Shown: positions 8,591 through 18,542, counted from the stretch's first letter. The stretch: 64,000 bases of DNA from Teredinibacter purpureus (GCF_014217335.1 NZ_CP060092.1:2435501-2499500), one strand, 5' to 3'. The notes: a model not told the origin generated them from the letters alone. Translations and numbers: made by a program.

Positions 8591-10231
8591 TTAAGCGAAA
8601 ACGCCGTGCATAAACCATTTTCGTTGTTGGATATCGAAATAAATCCATAAACGTAAAAAATCATCTCGTTGAGCAATAAAATAATCTCTTGCGCACGCTT
8701 GTTGCCACCAACCCGATTCAATACGCTCGGGGCCTTGTAGTAGAGTTACTTTTCCTTTCCAATAGAGTGTGTGCTGTCTTTCTTCCATGGGGCGCGGAGT
8801 GTCAAATAGCCAGCTTGGCCGTGAACCGGTGCTAGCGCTAAGCGTTTTTTTTGTCGCAGGTAGTAGAGCTTTAGGTTGCGTATTTATTGTGAATATTTGA
8901 TGGCTTTTCTCTGGAATATGATCGTCGCGATAACCGATCTTAAAAAGAGCGCCAGCGCCTAGGCGTGATGCTAGTTTGGCCGTGGTTATTGTAAAGCTAC
9001 GGTGGGCTTCTTCATCATTATAATGATGAAGAGTTTCATTGAATGATAAAGCGTGGTTATGAAGGCTGTTGGGTATTGTATTGCGGCAAAAGAGTTCTAC
9101 ACTATCCACTTCAAATGCTAGGTTTTGGGCGTCTAGCTGAATGCGTGTAAGTTCAAGTAATAATGCCCATTGGCTTTGTCCTTTACTGGTAACAACAGTA
9201 AGGGTTTGCTTGTTGTGGTGAATGTCGAGCAATGTCCAGTCAATAGCCTGGCATTGTTGTTGTCGTTGCTTAAGGTATTCGCTAAGTTTTTGGAGTAATA
9301 ACGTCATGGGTTGGTACAGTTGGTCGCAATTACGAATGGGGTAATCGAACTGAAGGCTATCAAAGAAAGATTCATGGGGTTTATACATTTCGATAGGCCT
9401 ATTAAATAAGCCTGCTTGCGAAAATGTTTTTTCTATGCCAAATATTGTTTCGATAAACGCACAAAAGTCCAATCCCCAGCGTTTACGTATTCCGCTTAAT
9501 GAATTGTGCGATATTTGATTGGCGATATCGCTTAGCGTATAAAAACCTGATTTATCTAAAGCGCTTATATGCTCCTGCATTTTTTTCGGTGTAATACCGT
9601 TGTGGGGGCACGATAATAATTGTTGAATCGGTATGTTTTTGAGTTGAGCGGTAAAAAAAACAATAGCCGTTTCACGATGCTCGTGCGTGATGTCACGGGG
9701 GATATTGTTGTCCTGAAAAGAGAGTAACCAAGCCGCATAATCGGTGTGCGCGAAACCAAGTTCGAATGAGTAAGGTAAGACGGAAAGTGTTTTTTTAAGT
9801 TGAAGCGTAAGGTTGTGAATACCTCTAAATAACGCTAAAGACTGTGAAATCTCAAGCGTAAAACCGTTATCGCGATGAAAACTATAGCGAGTATAACGTG
9901 GTTTTAAGTGCTGTTGAATATAAGGGGTGTAATGGTAAAGCTGTTCGGCGATTTGGCGAATAGCGGTATGTTCCACGTTATAGTCGCGTTCAAGAACTTG
10001 GCATTCACATAGCATCCGTGCCCTCGTTGCCGACATATCCAGTGTGATACCTTTTTTAAACGCTTCAGTATTTACACTGATGACGCGTTGTTTTTCAACA
10101 ACAATGATGGCATTAGGATCGTTATAGTCAAAACCAAAAATATCTAATGGGAGTTGCGGTAAACGAATGGCTATCCAGCTTTTAGGTTCTATTATACTGT
10201 TCCCTTTTTTGGCGTTAATATTGTACTGCAA
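8591..10231 (-). CDS. imuB: ImuB, catalytically inactive Y-family polymerase-like protein
   Basis: 546-residue ImuB homologue, the adaptor of the ImuA-ImuB-DnaE2 translesion mutasome. The N-terminal part (WIAIRLPQLPLDIFGF, then VISVNTEAFKKGITLDMSATRARMLC) has the Y-family palm fold signature in which the metal-binding acidic residues of true polymerases are replaced, as expected for ImuB. The C-terminal part is ImuB-specific and ends RKWFMHGVFA. By family knowledge it contacts the beta clamp and recruits DnaE2. Only 15 bases separate it from imuA upstream, so the two are co-transcribed from the SOS box at 11137-11156. dnaE2, often next in such cassettes, is not here. Confidence 0.88.
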   Translation of the reverse strand: MQYNINAKKGNSIIEPKSWIAIRLPQLPLDIFGFDYNDPNAIIVVEKQRVISVNTEAFKKGITLDMSATRARMLCECQVLERDYNVEHTAIRQIAEQLYHYTPYIQQHLKPRYTRYSFHRDNGFTLEISQSLALFRGIHNLTLQLKKTLSVLPYSFELGFAHTDYAAWLLSFQDNNIPRDITHEHRETAIVFFTAQLKNIPIQQLLSCPHNGITPKKMQEHISALDKSGFYTLSDIANQISHNSLSGIRKRWGLDFCAFIETIFGIEKTFSQAGLFNRPIEMYKPHESFFDSLQFDYPIRNCDQLYQPMTLLLQKLSEYLKQRQQQCQAIDWTLLDIHHNKQTLTVVTSKGQSQWALLLELTRIQLDAQNLAFEVDSVELFCRNTIPNSLHNHALSFNETLHHYNDEEAHRSFTITTAKLASRLGAGALFKIGYRDDHIPEKSHQIFTINTQPKALLPATKKTLSASTGSRPSWLFDTPRPMEERQHTLYWKGKVTLLQGPERIESGWWQQACARDYFIAQRDDFLRLWIYFDIQQRKWFMHGVFA

Positions 10232-10246
10232 ACGTGAAATCAGTAT

Positions 10247-11086
10247 TTAATCAGAGGTTCCATAACGTTGTTTTAGCGCTACTTTCTTTTCTGTGGTGAT
10301 AGGCCCGTTATTGATGTGACGGTTGTAACGGGCAAGTATATAGTCGTTCGTGGTGCTCGATGCTACGCTTGGGTAGGCTTGGTCAAGTTGATTGTGGGGC
10401 GGTAGTGCTCGCCAATGTTTAGGCAAAGGGAGTTCAATGGGGTGCGTTCGGGCTTGTTGCAGTTGGCCGCGCTGCTTGAATAACGTTACGGTTAAATGGT
10501 TACGAGTGAGCGCGGCAATTAACCGAATAGCGGCTGGGGAACTTTGTTGCTGCGCCTGAAACGAGCGAAATAAAACAGTTAGCCCGTATCGGTCAGCAGT
10601 GGCTAATTGGCATTTGCGTAATTCGGTATAGTTTAGTAATTCTTTTGGCTGCCATGCCATTAAAACACTACAGCAACTGGCGCGGGCTAATTCTACAAAA
10701 GCTGCAATAAAGTCCGTTTTGTTGTGCGTTTGCACAACTAGAAGCTGGGCTAAGGGTATTTTGGCGTCAATAAGAGCGGGAGCAAAAGGCCGCGCAGGAG
10801 GGTTAAGTAATACCGCATGGGTATTGGGTTGTTGTGTAAGTTGTGTCTTTAATGCTGGCGTAAATAACTGCCAGTCGCCGGTGCCTGCGGTAGGTTGAAC
10901 AACCTCTATAAGACTACCAAGCGGCCAGCCATTATTCAGTAATTGCTGGTTGAGCTCTGGGTATCCGCTGTCGAGAGCTTCCTTGTGTCCCTGTTTTTGG
11001 ACATGGCCTTTCCATATGTCGCTACGTTGCAGCAGGCTCTCTAATGAAGGCGCAGCGGTCTTTGTTGGTTTGTCGGTGTGCGTCAT
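10247..11086 (-). CDS. imuA: ImuA, RecA/SulA-like mutasome protein
   Basis: 279-residue ImuA-type protein. LESLLQRSDIWKG, the conserved GYPELNQQLLNNGWPLGSLIEV and VLLNPPARPFAPALIDAKI follow the ImuA/SulA-like family, a shortened RecA-fold lineage. A canonical Walker A is not obvious. Family knowledge places it with ImuB in SOS-induced error-prone synthesis. First gene of a two-gene operon, with a near-consensus LexA box about 50-70 bases upstream. Ends GTSD. Start is the ATG at 11086; no strong Shine-Dalgarno is seen. Confidence 0.85.
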   Translation of the reverse strand: MTHTDKPTKTAAPSLESLLQRSDIWKGHVQKQGHKEALDSGYPELNQQLLNNGWPLGSLIEVVQPTAGTGDWQLFTPALKTQLTQQPNTHAVLLNPPARPFAPALIDAKIPLAQLLVVQTHNKTDFIAAFVELARASCCSVLMAWQPKELLNYTELRKCQLATADRYGLTVLFRSFQAQQQSSPAAIRLIAALTRNHLTVTLFKQRGQLQQARTHPIELPLPKHWRALPPHNQLDQAYPSVASSTTNDYILARYNRHINNGPITTEKKVALKQRYGTSD

Positions 11087-11136
11087 GTTGAGTATTAGCT
11101 AAAAAGGGTTGGGCGGCAAAAGCTCGCTTTTCACTT

Positions 11137-11156
11137 GCATGTATGTATATACAGTA
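11137..11156 (-). promoter_or_regulatory. SOS (LexA) box of imuAB
   Basis: Read on the minus strand: TACTGTATATACATACATGC. The first half is a perfect TACTGTATATA. The distal half-site is ACAT instead of ACAG. Location 50 bases upstream of imuA and the known LexA control of imuAB support it. Confidence 0.8.
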
Positions 11157-11280
11157 TAGCGACCTAATCATTCTGGCAAGTATGAATTTTGGCAACGTTG
11201 TGCCGGAATGCGATAATGGGTGTTTAGTGAAACAGTAGGTTAGGGGCAGTAGTAGGTTCTAACGCTTAAGGTGATTGATT

Positions 11281-12165
11281 ATGGGTAAGCTGTACGGCGC
11301 CGTAGAGGCGGGTGGGACTAAGTTTATATGTGCGGTTGGGCGCGGGCCAAATGAGATTGAAACAGTACAAATTGCAACCATTACGCCAACTGAAACATTG
11401 GCCCAAGTGATTGAATTCTTTAAACCGTACGCGTCTACACTTACCGCGCTAGGCGTTGGTTCGTTTGGGCCTATAGACCTGAATCGCGAATCGCCAACCT
11501 ATGGTTATATAACCTCCACGCCTAAGCCTGGCTGGGCGCAAACGGACATCTTAGGCGTACTTCGTGAACACTTTGACGTCCCTATTGGGTTTGATACAGA
11601 TGTTAACGCGGCAGCTCTCGGTGAGGGTGTGTGGGGAGCCGCACAAGGCCTGGATGACTATATTTATATCACCATCGGAACCGGTATTGGCGGCGGGGTT
11701 GTGAGCGGTGGTCGTCTTGTTCACGGGTTACTGCACCCAGAATTGGGACACTGTTTTATCCCAAAACGAGCAGGTGATGATTATAAGGGGCGTTGTCCTT
11801 TTCATGGCGATTTGTGTTTTGAGGGATTGGCTGCGGGGCCGGCAATAGAAGAGCGCTGGCAAACGCCAGGTGTGGCTTTGCCTGTTGATCACCCAGCATG
11901 GGAGTTAGAGGCGGACTATATTGCAAAAGCACTCGTGACGTTTATCGCTACGTTATCACCTCAAAAGATTATTTTGGGTGGTGGTGTTATGGCGCAGTCG
12001 CAGGTCATTACTCAAGTGCGTGAAAAGGTTCCGGCATATTTAAATGGCTATATTCAGCACCCTGCTATAACCGATAATATTGAACAGACAATTGTCCTGC
12101 CGGGGCTTGGCAGTCAGGCGGGAATACTGGGTGCAATGGTGTTGGCACAGCAAGTGGAGTGTTAA
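11281..12165 (+). CDS. ROK-family sugar kinase, probable fructokinase
   Basis: 294-residue ATP-dependent sugar kinase. Features: N-terminal phosphate loop AVEAGGTKF; sugar-site region [13 protein letters not shown] with the catalytic-base Asp; the ROK signature [13 protein letters not shown]; and a zinc site HPELGH followed by [13 protein letters not shown] (Cys-x2-His-x4-Cys). The sequence resembles the Mak/ScrK-like fructokinase subgroup, so D-fructose to fructose-6-phosphate is the likely reaction, but related hexoses cannot be excluded. A TTG two codons upstream is in frame. The ATG at 11281 is preferred because AAGGTG lies 7 bases before it. Its stop overlaps the region used to start the next gene, implying translational coupling. 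Confidence 0.88.
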   Translation: MGKLYGAVEAGGTKFICAVGRGPNEIETVQIATITPTETLAQVIEFFKPYASTLTALGVGSFGPIDLNRESPTYGYITSTPKPGWAQTDILGVLREHFDVPIGFDTDVNAAALGEGVWGAAQGLDDYIYITIGTGIGGGVVSGGRLVHGLLHPELGHCFIPKRAGDDYKGRCPFHGDLCFEGLAAGPAIEERWQTPGVALPVDHPAWELEADYIAKALVTFIATLSPQKIILGGGVMAQSQVITQVREKVPAYLNGYIQHPAITDNIEQTIVLPGLGSQAGILGAMVLAQQVEC

Positions 12166-12167
12166 AA

Positions 12168-12839
12168 GTGGCAAAAATTCAGGTTGATCATTTTTCAGAT
12201 GTCTTGTGTATTTGGGCGTATGTTTCACATATTCGGATTGCTGAGCTTCAGTCAGAATTTGGCGATGATATTGCTATTGAGGTTCATTTCTTTCCCGTTT
12301 TTGGTGATGTGCCAGGAAAAATAAAAAAGGCATGGGGCGATCGAGGTGGAATAGCGGCCTATAGTCAGCATGTACAAGACGTAGCCGAACCGTTTGAGCA
12401 CATTACGCTTCACGAGGATGTCTGGCTCAAAAATACGCCGCAATCTTCTTTACCCGTTCATTTATTCTTGGCAGCGGCTAGATTAGCGGAGCAACAAGAA
12501 CGCACTGAAGTGGGCGTTTTTTCGCGATACATGACGTTGGTACGAGAGGCGTTTTTTGTACATGCTCGCGACGTTGCTCAGTATAAAACGTTATTGTTAC
12601 TTGCCGATGAAGCAGGACTTCCCGTCGATATTGTGCGTCAAAGCGTTGAGAGCGGAGAGGCGCACGCCATTATTTGCCGTGACATGTATAAAGCCGTTGA
12701 GTTAGGCATAAAATCGAGCCCAACGTTGCTGTTTAATGAAGGACGACAGCAGTTAGCGGGTAACGTTGGGTATCGTATTATCGAAGCAAATGTTAGAGAG
12801 CTTTTGGATAATCCTGCGGGCCAGCAATCATGGTGTTGA
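12168..12839 (+). CDS. DsbA-family thioredoxin-fold protein
   Basis: About 224 residues of the DsbA/FrnE/HCCA-isomerase-like group. A thioredoxin-fold start (VDHFSDVLCIWAYVSH) is followed by a long helical insertion and by the cis-Pro region KSSPTLLFNEGRQQLAGNVGYRIIEANV. The active site reads S-D-V-L-C-I-W-A with a single Cys rather than CxxC, so the role may be isomerase- or GST-kappa-like. No signal peptide, hence cytoplasmic. GTG at 12168 is chosen with TGGAG 9 bases upstream; another in-frame GTG at 12159 overlaps the kinase stop. Probably an operon with the sugar kinase. A terminator follows at 12914. Confidence 0.78.
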   Translation: MAKIQVDHFSDVLCIWAYVSHIRIAELQSEFGDDIAIEVHFFPVFGDVPGKIKKAWGDRGGIAAYSQHVQDVAEPFEHITLHEDVWLKNTPQSSLPVHLFLAAARLAEQQERTEVGVFSRYMTLVREAFFVHARDVAQYKTLLLLADEAGLPVDIVRQSVESGEAHAIICRDMYKAVELGIKSSPTLLFNEGRQQLAGNVGYRIIEANVRELLDNPAGQQSWC

Positions 12840-12913
12840 CGCGAGCGAGTGCAGGTATAGCACTCGCTTAATATTATCCTCTTCCCCCAACCCAAAGTTC
12901 TATTTAATTCATT

Positions 12914-12942
12914 AAAAACATGCGCTAAAGGCATGTTTTTTT
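12914..12942. terminator. rho-independent terminator
   Basis: AAAAACATGC, loop GCTAAAG, then GCATGTTTTTTT. It lies 75 bases after the DsbA-like gene. A second hairpin (AGCGAGTGC / GCACTCGCT, 12844-12868) lies nearer the stop but lacks a T-run. Confidence 0.85.
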
Positions 12943-13028
12943 GTTCTACGCCTGTCATTTTTCTGTCACGCAATACTCATAAATATGTCATGAGCTTGCG
13001 CTAAAGTGATCGAAATGGAGGGTGTAAC

Positions 13029-13541
13029 ATGCGTCTATTTCATACTATACATCAAATCGATTTAATGACTTTTGATTGGTGCTTACGCCGTAAGCACCGA
13101 GAGTTGGCTGTGGTGTTAAGCCGATACGTATCGCGGGTTGCCGACGGCCCTCTCTACGCTGTTATCGTATTTGTTTTCATGCTGCTAGAACAATGGCACA
13201 TGGTTAAACTGATGGTTGTAGCGTTTCTTATTGAGCGAGCACTGTATTGTATTTTTAAATCCTCTTTTCGTCGCAATAGGCCTGCAGTTGCTATCCCAGG
13301 CTATAAAAGCGAGGTTGTTCCTTCCGATCAATTTAGTTTCCCCTCAGGGCATACCTCAGCCGCATTTTTAGTTGCCTGCGCGCTGGTGGGGGCGTACCCC
13401 GCATTGGGGTGGCTGTTGTACCCCTGGGCCGTGAGCGTTGGTGCGGCAAGGGTGATGCTTGGTGTGCACTTCCCTACAGACGTTATGGCGGGTGCGTTAC
13501 TTGGCCATACCATATGCTTGCTTGTTCTAGCGGCACTCTAA
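13029..13541 (+). CDS. PAP2-superfamily membrane phosphatase
   Basis: 170-residue integral membrane phosphatase of the type-2 phosphatidic acid phosphatase fold. The three motifs are present: KSSFRRNRP, PSGHTSA, and ARVMLGVHFPTDV with the catalytic His. Four or more hydrophobic helices surround them. Such enzymes dephosphorylate lipid phosphates, undecaprenyl pyrophosphate or similar. Length is typical of small bacterial PAP2 proteins. GGAGG sits 9 bases before the ATG. The next gene is a glycosyltransferase 56 bases downstream, suggesting a shared role in lipid or surface glycan metabolism; the substrate is unknown. Confidence 0.88.
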   Translation: MRLFHTIHQIDLMTFDWCLRRKHRELAVVLSRYVSRVADGPLYAVIVFVFMLLEQWHMVKLMVVAFLIERALYCIFKSSFRRNRPAVAIPGYKSEVVPSDQFSFPSGHTSAAFLVACALVGAYPALGWLLYPWAVSVGAARVMLGVHFPTDVMAGALLGHTICLLVLAAL

Positions 13542-13597
13542 TTATAATTGTGTGCAAGACGACATCGTAGCGAGTTAACTTACAATAAGAGTGACGA

Positions 13598-14683
13598 ATG
13601 AAAATACTTTATGGTGTCCAAGGAACGGGTAATGGTCATATTAGTCGCGCACGCGCGATGAATAAATATTTAAAAGAAAACGAGATAGATGTGGATTATG
13701 TCTTCTCGGGGCGAGAAAGAAATAAGTATTTCGACATGGAAGAGTTTGGAGCGTGGCGAGATTTCAAAGGTTTAACGTTTGTACACAATGCTGGAAAATT
13801 AAGTGTTATAAGGACATTAAAAGATGCAAAATTCAAACAGCTTTGGCAGGATATTAACAGCCTGGAGGTCGACAACTACGATTTGATCGTGACCGATTTT
13901 GAACCGATTACGGCATGGGCTGCTAAGCGGGCGGGGAAGTTTTGTCTAGGCGTGGGCCATCAATATGCCTTTGAACATAAGGTGCCACGTAGAGGCGATG
14001 ACTTTATTGCCCGCACAATAATGTCGTCCTTTGCTCCTGCCTCCGAAGGGTTGGGGTTACATTGGCATCACTTTAATCAAGCGATATTACCGCCTATTGT
14101 GGAGTTAGACCCTGTGGCGGACCCCGTGGATAAAAAGAAAATTTTGGTGTACTTGGGGTTTGAGGATAGCGACGAAGTTATTCGTTTGCTTGAGCCATTT
14201 GAAGAATATAGTTTTTATTATTATGGGCCATTTTACGAGTACCAAAGTTTGGGCCATATTAAGCTTAAACCGTTGTCGCGTGATGGTTTTAAATACGACT
14301 TGGCAACGGCGAATGGTGTTATATGCAATGCCGGTTTTGAACTGTCTAGCGAGGCAATTCAGCTGGGTAAAAAATTGTTGGTTAAACCGCTAATGGGACA
14401 GCTTGAGCAGCTATCAAATGCGAAAGCAATGGAGGAGCTCTATTTAGCGATGACAATGGAGTTTTTAGACAAAAAAATTGTGGGTGAATGGTTAGATGAT
14501 TTCCCTACTAAACGCGTGACTTACCCAAATGTAGCAAAGGCCATTGCCGAATGGATTGCCGCAGAAAGCTGGACACTGGAAGGCTCAAAAAACAAGTTAA
14601 TTGAAACCCTGTGGAGCCATGTTGAGGGGCATGGGTTACCCTCTTTTGACAATAGTGGCTTGCAGCCTGTATTCATTGAATAA
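13598..14683 (+). CDS. MJ1255/VC2487-family glycosyltransferase
   Basis: 361-residue GT-B-fold protein. The N-terminus (MKILYGVQGTGNGHISRARAM) has the nucleotide-sugar transferase glycine loop typical of MurG-like and VC2487-type proteins. The C-terminal half contains NGVICNAGFELSSEAIQLGKK, the donor-binding region of GT28-like enzymes, followed by PLMGQLEQLSNAKAMEE. No membrane helix is evident. Donor and acceptor are not established for this family. It follows the PAP2 gene closely and on the same strand. An AAGAGTGACG leader precedes the ATG. Confidence 0.85.
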   Translation: MKILYGVQGTGNGHISRARAMNKYLKENEIDVDYVFSGRERNKYFDMEEFGAWRDFKGLTFVHNAGKLSVIRTLKDAKFKQLWQDINSLEVDNYDLIVTDFEPITAWAAKRAGKFCLGVGHQYAFEHKVPRRGDDFIARTIMSSFAPASEGLGLHWHHFNQAILPPIVELDPVADPVDKKKILVYLGFEDSDEVIRLLEPFEEYSFYYYGPFYEYQSLGHIKLKPLSRDGFKYDLATANGVICNAGFELSSEAIQLGKKLLVKPLMGQLEQLSNAKAMEELYLAMTMEFLDKKIVGEWLDDFPTKRVTYPNVAKAIAEWIAAESWTLEGSKNKLIETLWSHVEGHGLPSFDNSGLQPVFIE

Positions 14684-14767
14684 TCAACGTTATGTTATTG
14701 GAGTGTTCGTTTGGTGAGGCGTATTTAAGCGATAGAGCGGCAAGGTTTGTTGAAGATGTTGGCCCGT

Positions 14768-14797
14768 ACCCATAAAAAAAAGAATAGTTTTATGGGT
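14768..14797. terminator. weak hairpin between convergent genes
   Basis: ACCCATAAAA and TTTTATGGGT separated by about 10 A-rich bases, between the ends of the glycosyltransferase and a kinase-phosphatase gene. There is no clean T-run, so the terminator role is uncertain. Confidence 0.35.
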
Positions 14798-14858
14798 GTT
14801 TCGGCCAATAGGGGACGCTCTATTTGGGGAGAGGTGCTCATTATAAAGGTGTTGGTAC

Positions 14859-16586
14859 TTATAGTTTCGTAAATAAATAAAGCGCTGTTAACCAGCCCGC
14901 AGCGGCGACCAGTTTCCACGTTAACACTGGGTCGCGCTCTAACAGCGGCACTTCCTCTGGCGTTGTCCATTTCGTGTTGGGGCTACGCAGGTCTTTAACC
15001 CATTCCGATAGGGCAGAATAACGAGCGTTTGGTTGAATACTTAAAGCTTTTTCTAGTGCTTTATCGAGCCAAAAAGGTACCAGTGGATTGTGCTGTCGAG
15101 CAGGAATGTAGTTTAATTTTTGAAAGCTTTTTAAATCCTTCGCGTTGCTATAGGCTTCTCCATAAGGCTGTTTTTGGGTTAGCATTTCATAGAGTAAAAC
15201 AGCGAGAGAGAATTGATCTGATTTTTGTCCCACGGTACCGCCGTAACGATACTCAGGGGCGGAATAGTCTAGAGTACCTAAAATTGTGTCGCGCTGAAAC
15301 GGCGAGCCAATCTCGTGAATACCCGCGACCCAGCAGGAGCCAAAGTCAATTATCGTGGCGCCTTGAATTCCTACAACGATATTTCCCGGTTTAATATCTT
15401 GGTGTAAGGTATCTTTTCGGTGAAAGGCGCGAATACCTTTTACCATTTGCTCCAACAGTTCGATGGCATCGGTAATGGCAAAGGGAGCACGCTCTTTTAT
15501 TAATTGCTCTAAGGTTGGGCCGGCAACATGCTCTGTTAAATAGTACAGCGTTTTTCGGACATGCGGGGGCGTGACGACTCGAGCAACTTGTGGGTTTTGA
15601 ATGCGCGCGCCAATCCAAGATTCCATCACAAAACGTTCAATGTAAGCGGGGTCATCATCATAATTCACCGAAGGTGTTTTCATGACTAATGGTTTGCCAT
15701 CACTATTCTTAACTAAATAAACCTGACTTCTTTCCGATTCATGTAGAATTTTTTCAACGGTCATGCCATCAATCTTATTGCCGGCTTCCAGTAGGGGAGG
15801 GAATGGCAGCTTAGATAGTACATTGACGGCGTCGGCTTGAGAGGGTGTACCAATCGAAACAATCTTAACCGCCTGAACACTAATGTTATCTTTTGTCTCG
15901 TACTTTACTGCGAGCGCGGACAAGGTCTCCGTGATGGTTTCTGGAAAATCTTGGTGTTCTAATACCAGTTTTTTAAATTCTCGCGAGGGAATGGCATCGT
16001 GTATGCCGTCGGAGGTTAAAACAAACAGGTCGCCAGGTTCGATTTCCTCCATTTGCATGTCCACTTCAAGCGTTATGTCGGCACCTAGAGCGCGGCTTAA
16101 ATAGGTGGTGTCTTTATCGATACGTTGCGTGTGATCACGTGTTAACTGTTCGAGTTGGTTCTCTCTTACGCGGTAGATACGAGTGTCGCCAATATGAAAC
16201 GTGAAACTTTTATCGCCTTTTAAAATAAGTGCACTAAAGGTTGTAAGGTAGCCTTCGCCACGGACACTGTTTTGGCTTTGCCCCCACAAATATTGGTTAA
16301 GCGACCGAATAACCTGCATTGCCGACTGCTGCGTTCGCCAAGTGTCGGGCGTAGCATAATAGTCGGTTAGAAACCCCGTAATGGCTGATTGACTTGCTTG
16401 CCGTGCGGCGGAGCTACTGCTTACGCCGTCGGCTACGGCAATGGCGATACCTTTTGTCGCAAGCGTGGTTTGTTGATCGTTAGAAGGAATGCGAGCGCCG
16501 ACGGTATCTTGGTTTTCAGGCTTGTTGGGGCCTTTGTCACTGTATTGGGAGAGTGCAATTTTGAGGGACGATTTTAAGTGGTCCAC
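14859..16586 (-). CDS. PP2C phosphatase-Ser/Thr kinase fusion with C-terminal TM (copy 1)
   Basis: 575-residue bifunctional regulator. Residues about 10-243 are a PP2C phosphatase with metal-binding Asp at VADG (53), SDG (193) and KDN (233). Residues about 273-535 are a protein kinase with Lys303 (VMK), Glu322, HQDIKPGN (Asp397), IDFG (Asp414) and SAPEY. The ATP-binding glycine loop is degenerate. A single hydrophobic helix near 555-573 should anchor it in the inner membrane, with both domains cytoplasmic. Start is GTG at 16586 with AAGGAC just upstream. It lies directly after the NNP transporter. Similar kinase genes neighbour nitrate-assimilation genes in Pseudomonas (the PA1782 context), so a nitrogen role is likely. 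A paralogue lies at 19365. Confidence 0.92.
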   Translation of the reverse strand: MDHLKSSLKIALSQYSDKGPNKPENQDTVGARIPSNDQQTTLATKGIAIAVADGVSSSSAARQASQSAITGFLTDYYATPDTWRTQQSAMQVIRSLNQYLWGQSQNSVRGEGYLTTFSALILKGDKSFTFHIGDTRIYRVRENQLEQLTRDHTQRIDKDTTYLSRALGADITLEVDMQMEEIEPGDLFVLTSDGIHDAIPSREFKKLVLEHQDFPETITETLSALAVKYETKDNISVQAVKIVSIGTPSQADAVNVLSKLPFPPLLEAGNKIDGMTVEKILHESERSQVYLVKNSDGKPLVMKTPSVNYDDDPAYIERFVMESWIGARIQNPQVARVVTPPHVRKTLYYLTEHVAGPTLEQLIKERAPFAITDAIELLEQMVKGIRAFHRKDTLHQDIKPGNIVVGIQGATIIDFGSCWVAGIHEIGSPFQRDTILGTLDYSAPEYRYGGTVGQKSDQFSLAVLLYEMLTQKQPYGEAYSNAKDLKSFQKLNYIPARQHNPLVPFWLDKALEKALSIQPNARYSALSEWVKDLRSPNTKWTTPEEVPLLERDPVLTWKLVAAAGWLTALYLFTKL

Positions 16587-16748
16587 TGTAGGTCCTTGTC
16601 GCGTTTGGTAGCGTTATCCTATCACTATTTTAAATGTATGGCGTTAGCGGTAGATCGGAGTACACCAGTGGCAATAATAGAGAGAATAGTCGAAATAAAG
16701 GGGCGTTAGCCTGCGTCTTGGTTGTGTGTATTACGGTAGGACGTCATT

Positions 16749-16785
16749 AAAAAAAGGAGGGGATGAAATACATCCCCCCCTTTTT
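16749..16785 (-). terminator. rho-independent terminator of the NNP transporter gene
   Basis: On the minus strand: CATCCCC-type stem (GGGGATG / CATCCCC on the plus strand) with a short loop, followed by a T-run. It starts about 10 bases past the transporter stop and would limit read-through into the kinase-phosphatase gene. Confidence 0.8.
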
Positions 16786-16795
16786 GTTGACGAGC

Positions 16796-18268
16796 TTAGG
16801 TCAACTCAATTTTCTGCACGGTACCATCTGGAAGTACTTCAGTCATATGCCCTTCGGGCTCTTCTAAAAACTGAACAATCACAAAGATAACCGCAGCACA
16901 GCCTCCAATAATTAAAAAGAAGGTACTTGCATCGACAAAGCTATAGGCGGTTAGAAACGTAACGGCACCAACGTTACCGTAGGCACCTGCCATGCCGGCA
17001 ATTTGGCCTGTCATGCGGCGTTTAACTAAAGGCACCATGGCAAACACGGCACCCTCTCCAGCTTGAACAAAGAAGGAACAACACATAACGGCGACAACCG
17101 CTAAAAATATAGGCCAGCCTGAATCGATTTGAGAGAGAATGCAATAGCCTACAGTGAGGCCAGCTATAAAAATGGAAAGTGATTTGCGACGGCCAAATCG
17201 GTCTGAAATATAACCGCCGCCTGGGCGCGCAATCAAATTCATAAAAGCAAAGACTGCACCGAGGGCGCCGGCTTGAACTAAGCTCAAGCTGGTAAATGTT
17301 TCGAGAAAAAAGGCCGGCAGCATCGAGACAACGGCGAGCTCTGAGCCAAAGGTTACAAAATAGGCCCAGTCTAAAATCGCAACTTGCTTGAATTTGTATT
17401 TGTCATGCTCAGGAGCGCCGTGCGCGAGCATCTCTTTGTTAACTTTATAAATTTGAGAAAACTGGAAAACAAATAGCGCAACCAGTACACCATAAAAGGT
17501 GTAGGTGGCCGTTTGGCTTAACAATTTAACGCCCGCTGGAGATAGTTTCCACGCTAATACTGCCAGAATAAGATACATGGGAATATTCATGGCTAAATAG
17601 AAGTAAAAATCTTTCTTGCTGGTAACTTCTAAACCACCGGATTTTTTTGGCTTAAAGTAGGTAGAGCCTTTGGGTGTGTTACGTGCTTTCCAATAGAAGA
17701 TAAAACCATACACGAATGCAATTACGCCCGTGGACGCAATCGCGTAGCGCCAGCCATCGTCCCCGCCATACAATAATGCCACGGTGGGTAAAGAGAACGC
17801 TGCAGCCGCTGAACCGAAATTACCCCAGCCGCCGTACACGCCTTCGGCCAAGCCAACTTGACGAGCTGGAAACCACTCGCCAACCATGCGAATACCAATA
17901 ACAAACCCAGCACCGGCAAAACCCATAGCGAAGCGCATAATAGCGAGTTGTTCGAAGCTGGTGGCAAAGGCAAAGCCTAAGCAAAGAAGGCCGGATACTA
18001 CGAGTAAGCAGCTGAAAACAATACGTGGCCCAAATTTGTCCACCAAAATACCAATGACAATTCGCGCTGGAATAGTAAGTGCCACGTTTAAAATAAGCAG
18101 GGCTTTCCACTGAGCCCCTGTCATATTAAAGGCCTCCATGATAAGCGGTTTCATGGGAGCATGAGAAAACCACATGACAAAGGTTAAAAAGAATGCAAAC
18201 CAAGTGAGGTGCAGCGTGCGGATATTAGTTTGTGAAAAATCCAGCAGGTTTAACTTAGAGGAACTCAT
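16796..18268 (-). CDS. NNP-family nitrate/nitrite transporter (NarK/NasA type)
   Basis: About 490-residue major facilitator with 12 predicted helices. Nitrate-porter features: the N-terminal [19 protein letters not shown] helix, Arg in [14 protein letters not shown], glycine-rich [18 protein letters not shown], and [20 protein letters not shown]. By family it moves nitrate in and/or exchanges nitrite across the inner membrane. The ATG at 18268 is chosen because GAAGGAAA precedes it; an upstream Met at 18349 would add 27 polar residues. Neighbouring nitrogen genes and a kinase-phosphatase fusion suggest assimilation rather than respiration; no nitrate reductase gene is in the window. Confidence 0.92.
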   Translation of the reverse strand: MSSSKLNLLDFSQTNIRTLHLTWFAFFLTFVMWFSHAPMKPLIMEAFNMTGAQWKALLILNVALTIPARIVIGILVDKFGPRIVFSCLLVVSGLLCLGFAFATSFEQLAIMRFAMGFAGAGFVIGIRMVGEWFPARQVGLAEGVYGGWGNFGSAAAAFSLPTVALLYGGDDGWRYAIASTGVIAFVYGFIFYWKARNTPKGSTYFKPKKSGGLEVTSKKDFYFYLAMNIPMYLILAVLAWKLSPAGVKLLSQTATYTFYGVLVALFVFQFSQIYKVNKEMLAHGAPEHDKYKFKQVAILDWAYFVTFGSELAVVSMLPAFFLETFTSLSLVQAGALGAVFAFMNLIARPGGGYISDRFGRRKSLSIFIAGLTVGYCILSQIDSGWPIFLAVVAVMCCSFFVQAGEGAVFAMVPLVKRRMTGQIAGMAGAYGNVGAVTFLTAYSFVDASTFFLIIGGCAAVIFVIVQFLEEPEGHMTEVLPDGTVQKIELT

Positions 18269-18542
18269 ACGGTTTCCTTCTTCTCCTAAAAAATGTGGAT
18301 GAGTTACACCGGTGCGGTGATCGCTCATATTGAAATGTTTGATTAACACCTAGCAATCGTCATGCCAGCACCGTTATGGCTCGATAAAGCCCAGTAAGGA
18401 CCTTGTTAAAAGGGTTTCTGAATAAAAAACAAACATAGTTGTGACCGTATGCTGTGCGTTTCGGCTCGTTTTTGGTGCGCTTTAGGTGGGAGTAAGCGTG
18501 CAAGATAAATGTGCGATAGTATGCGCGGCTGGAGATCGATGA

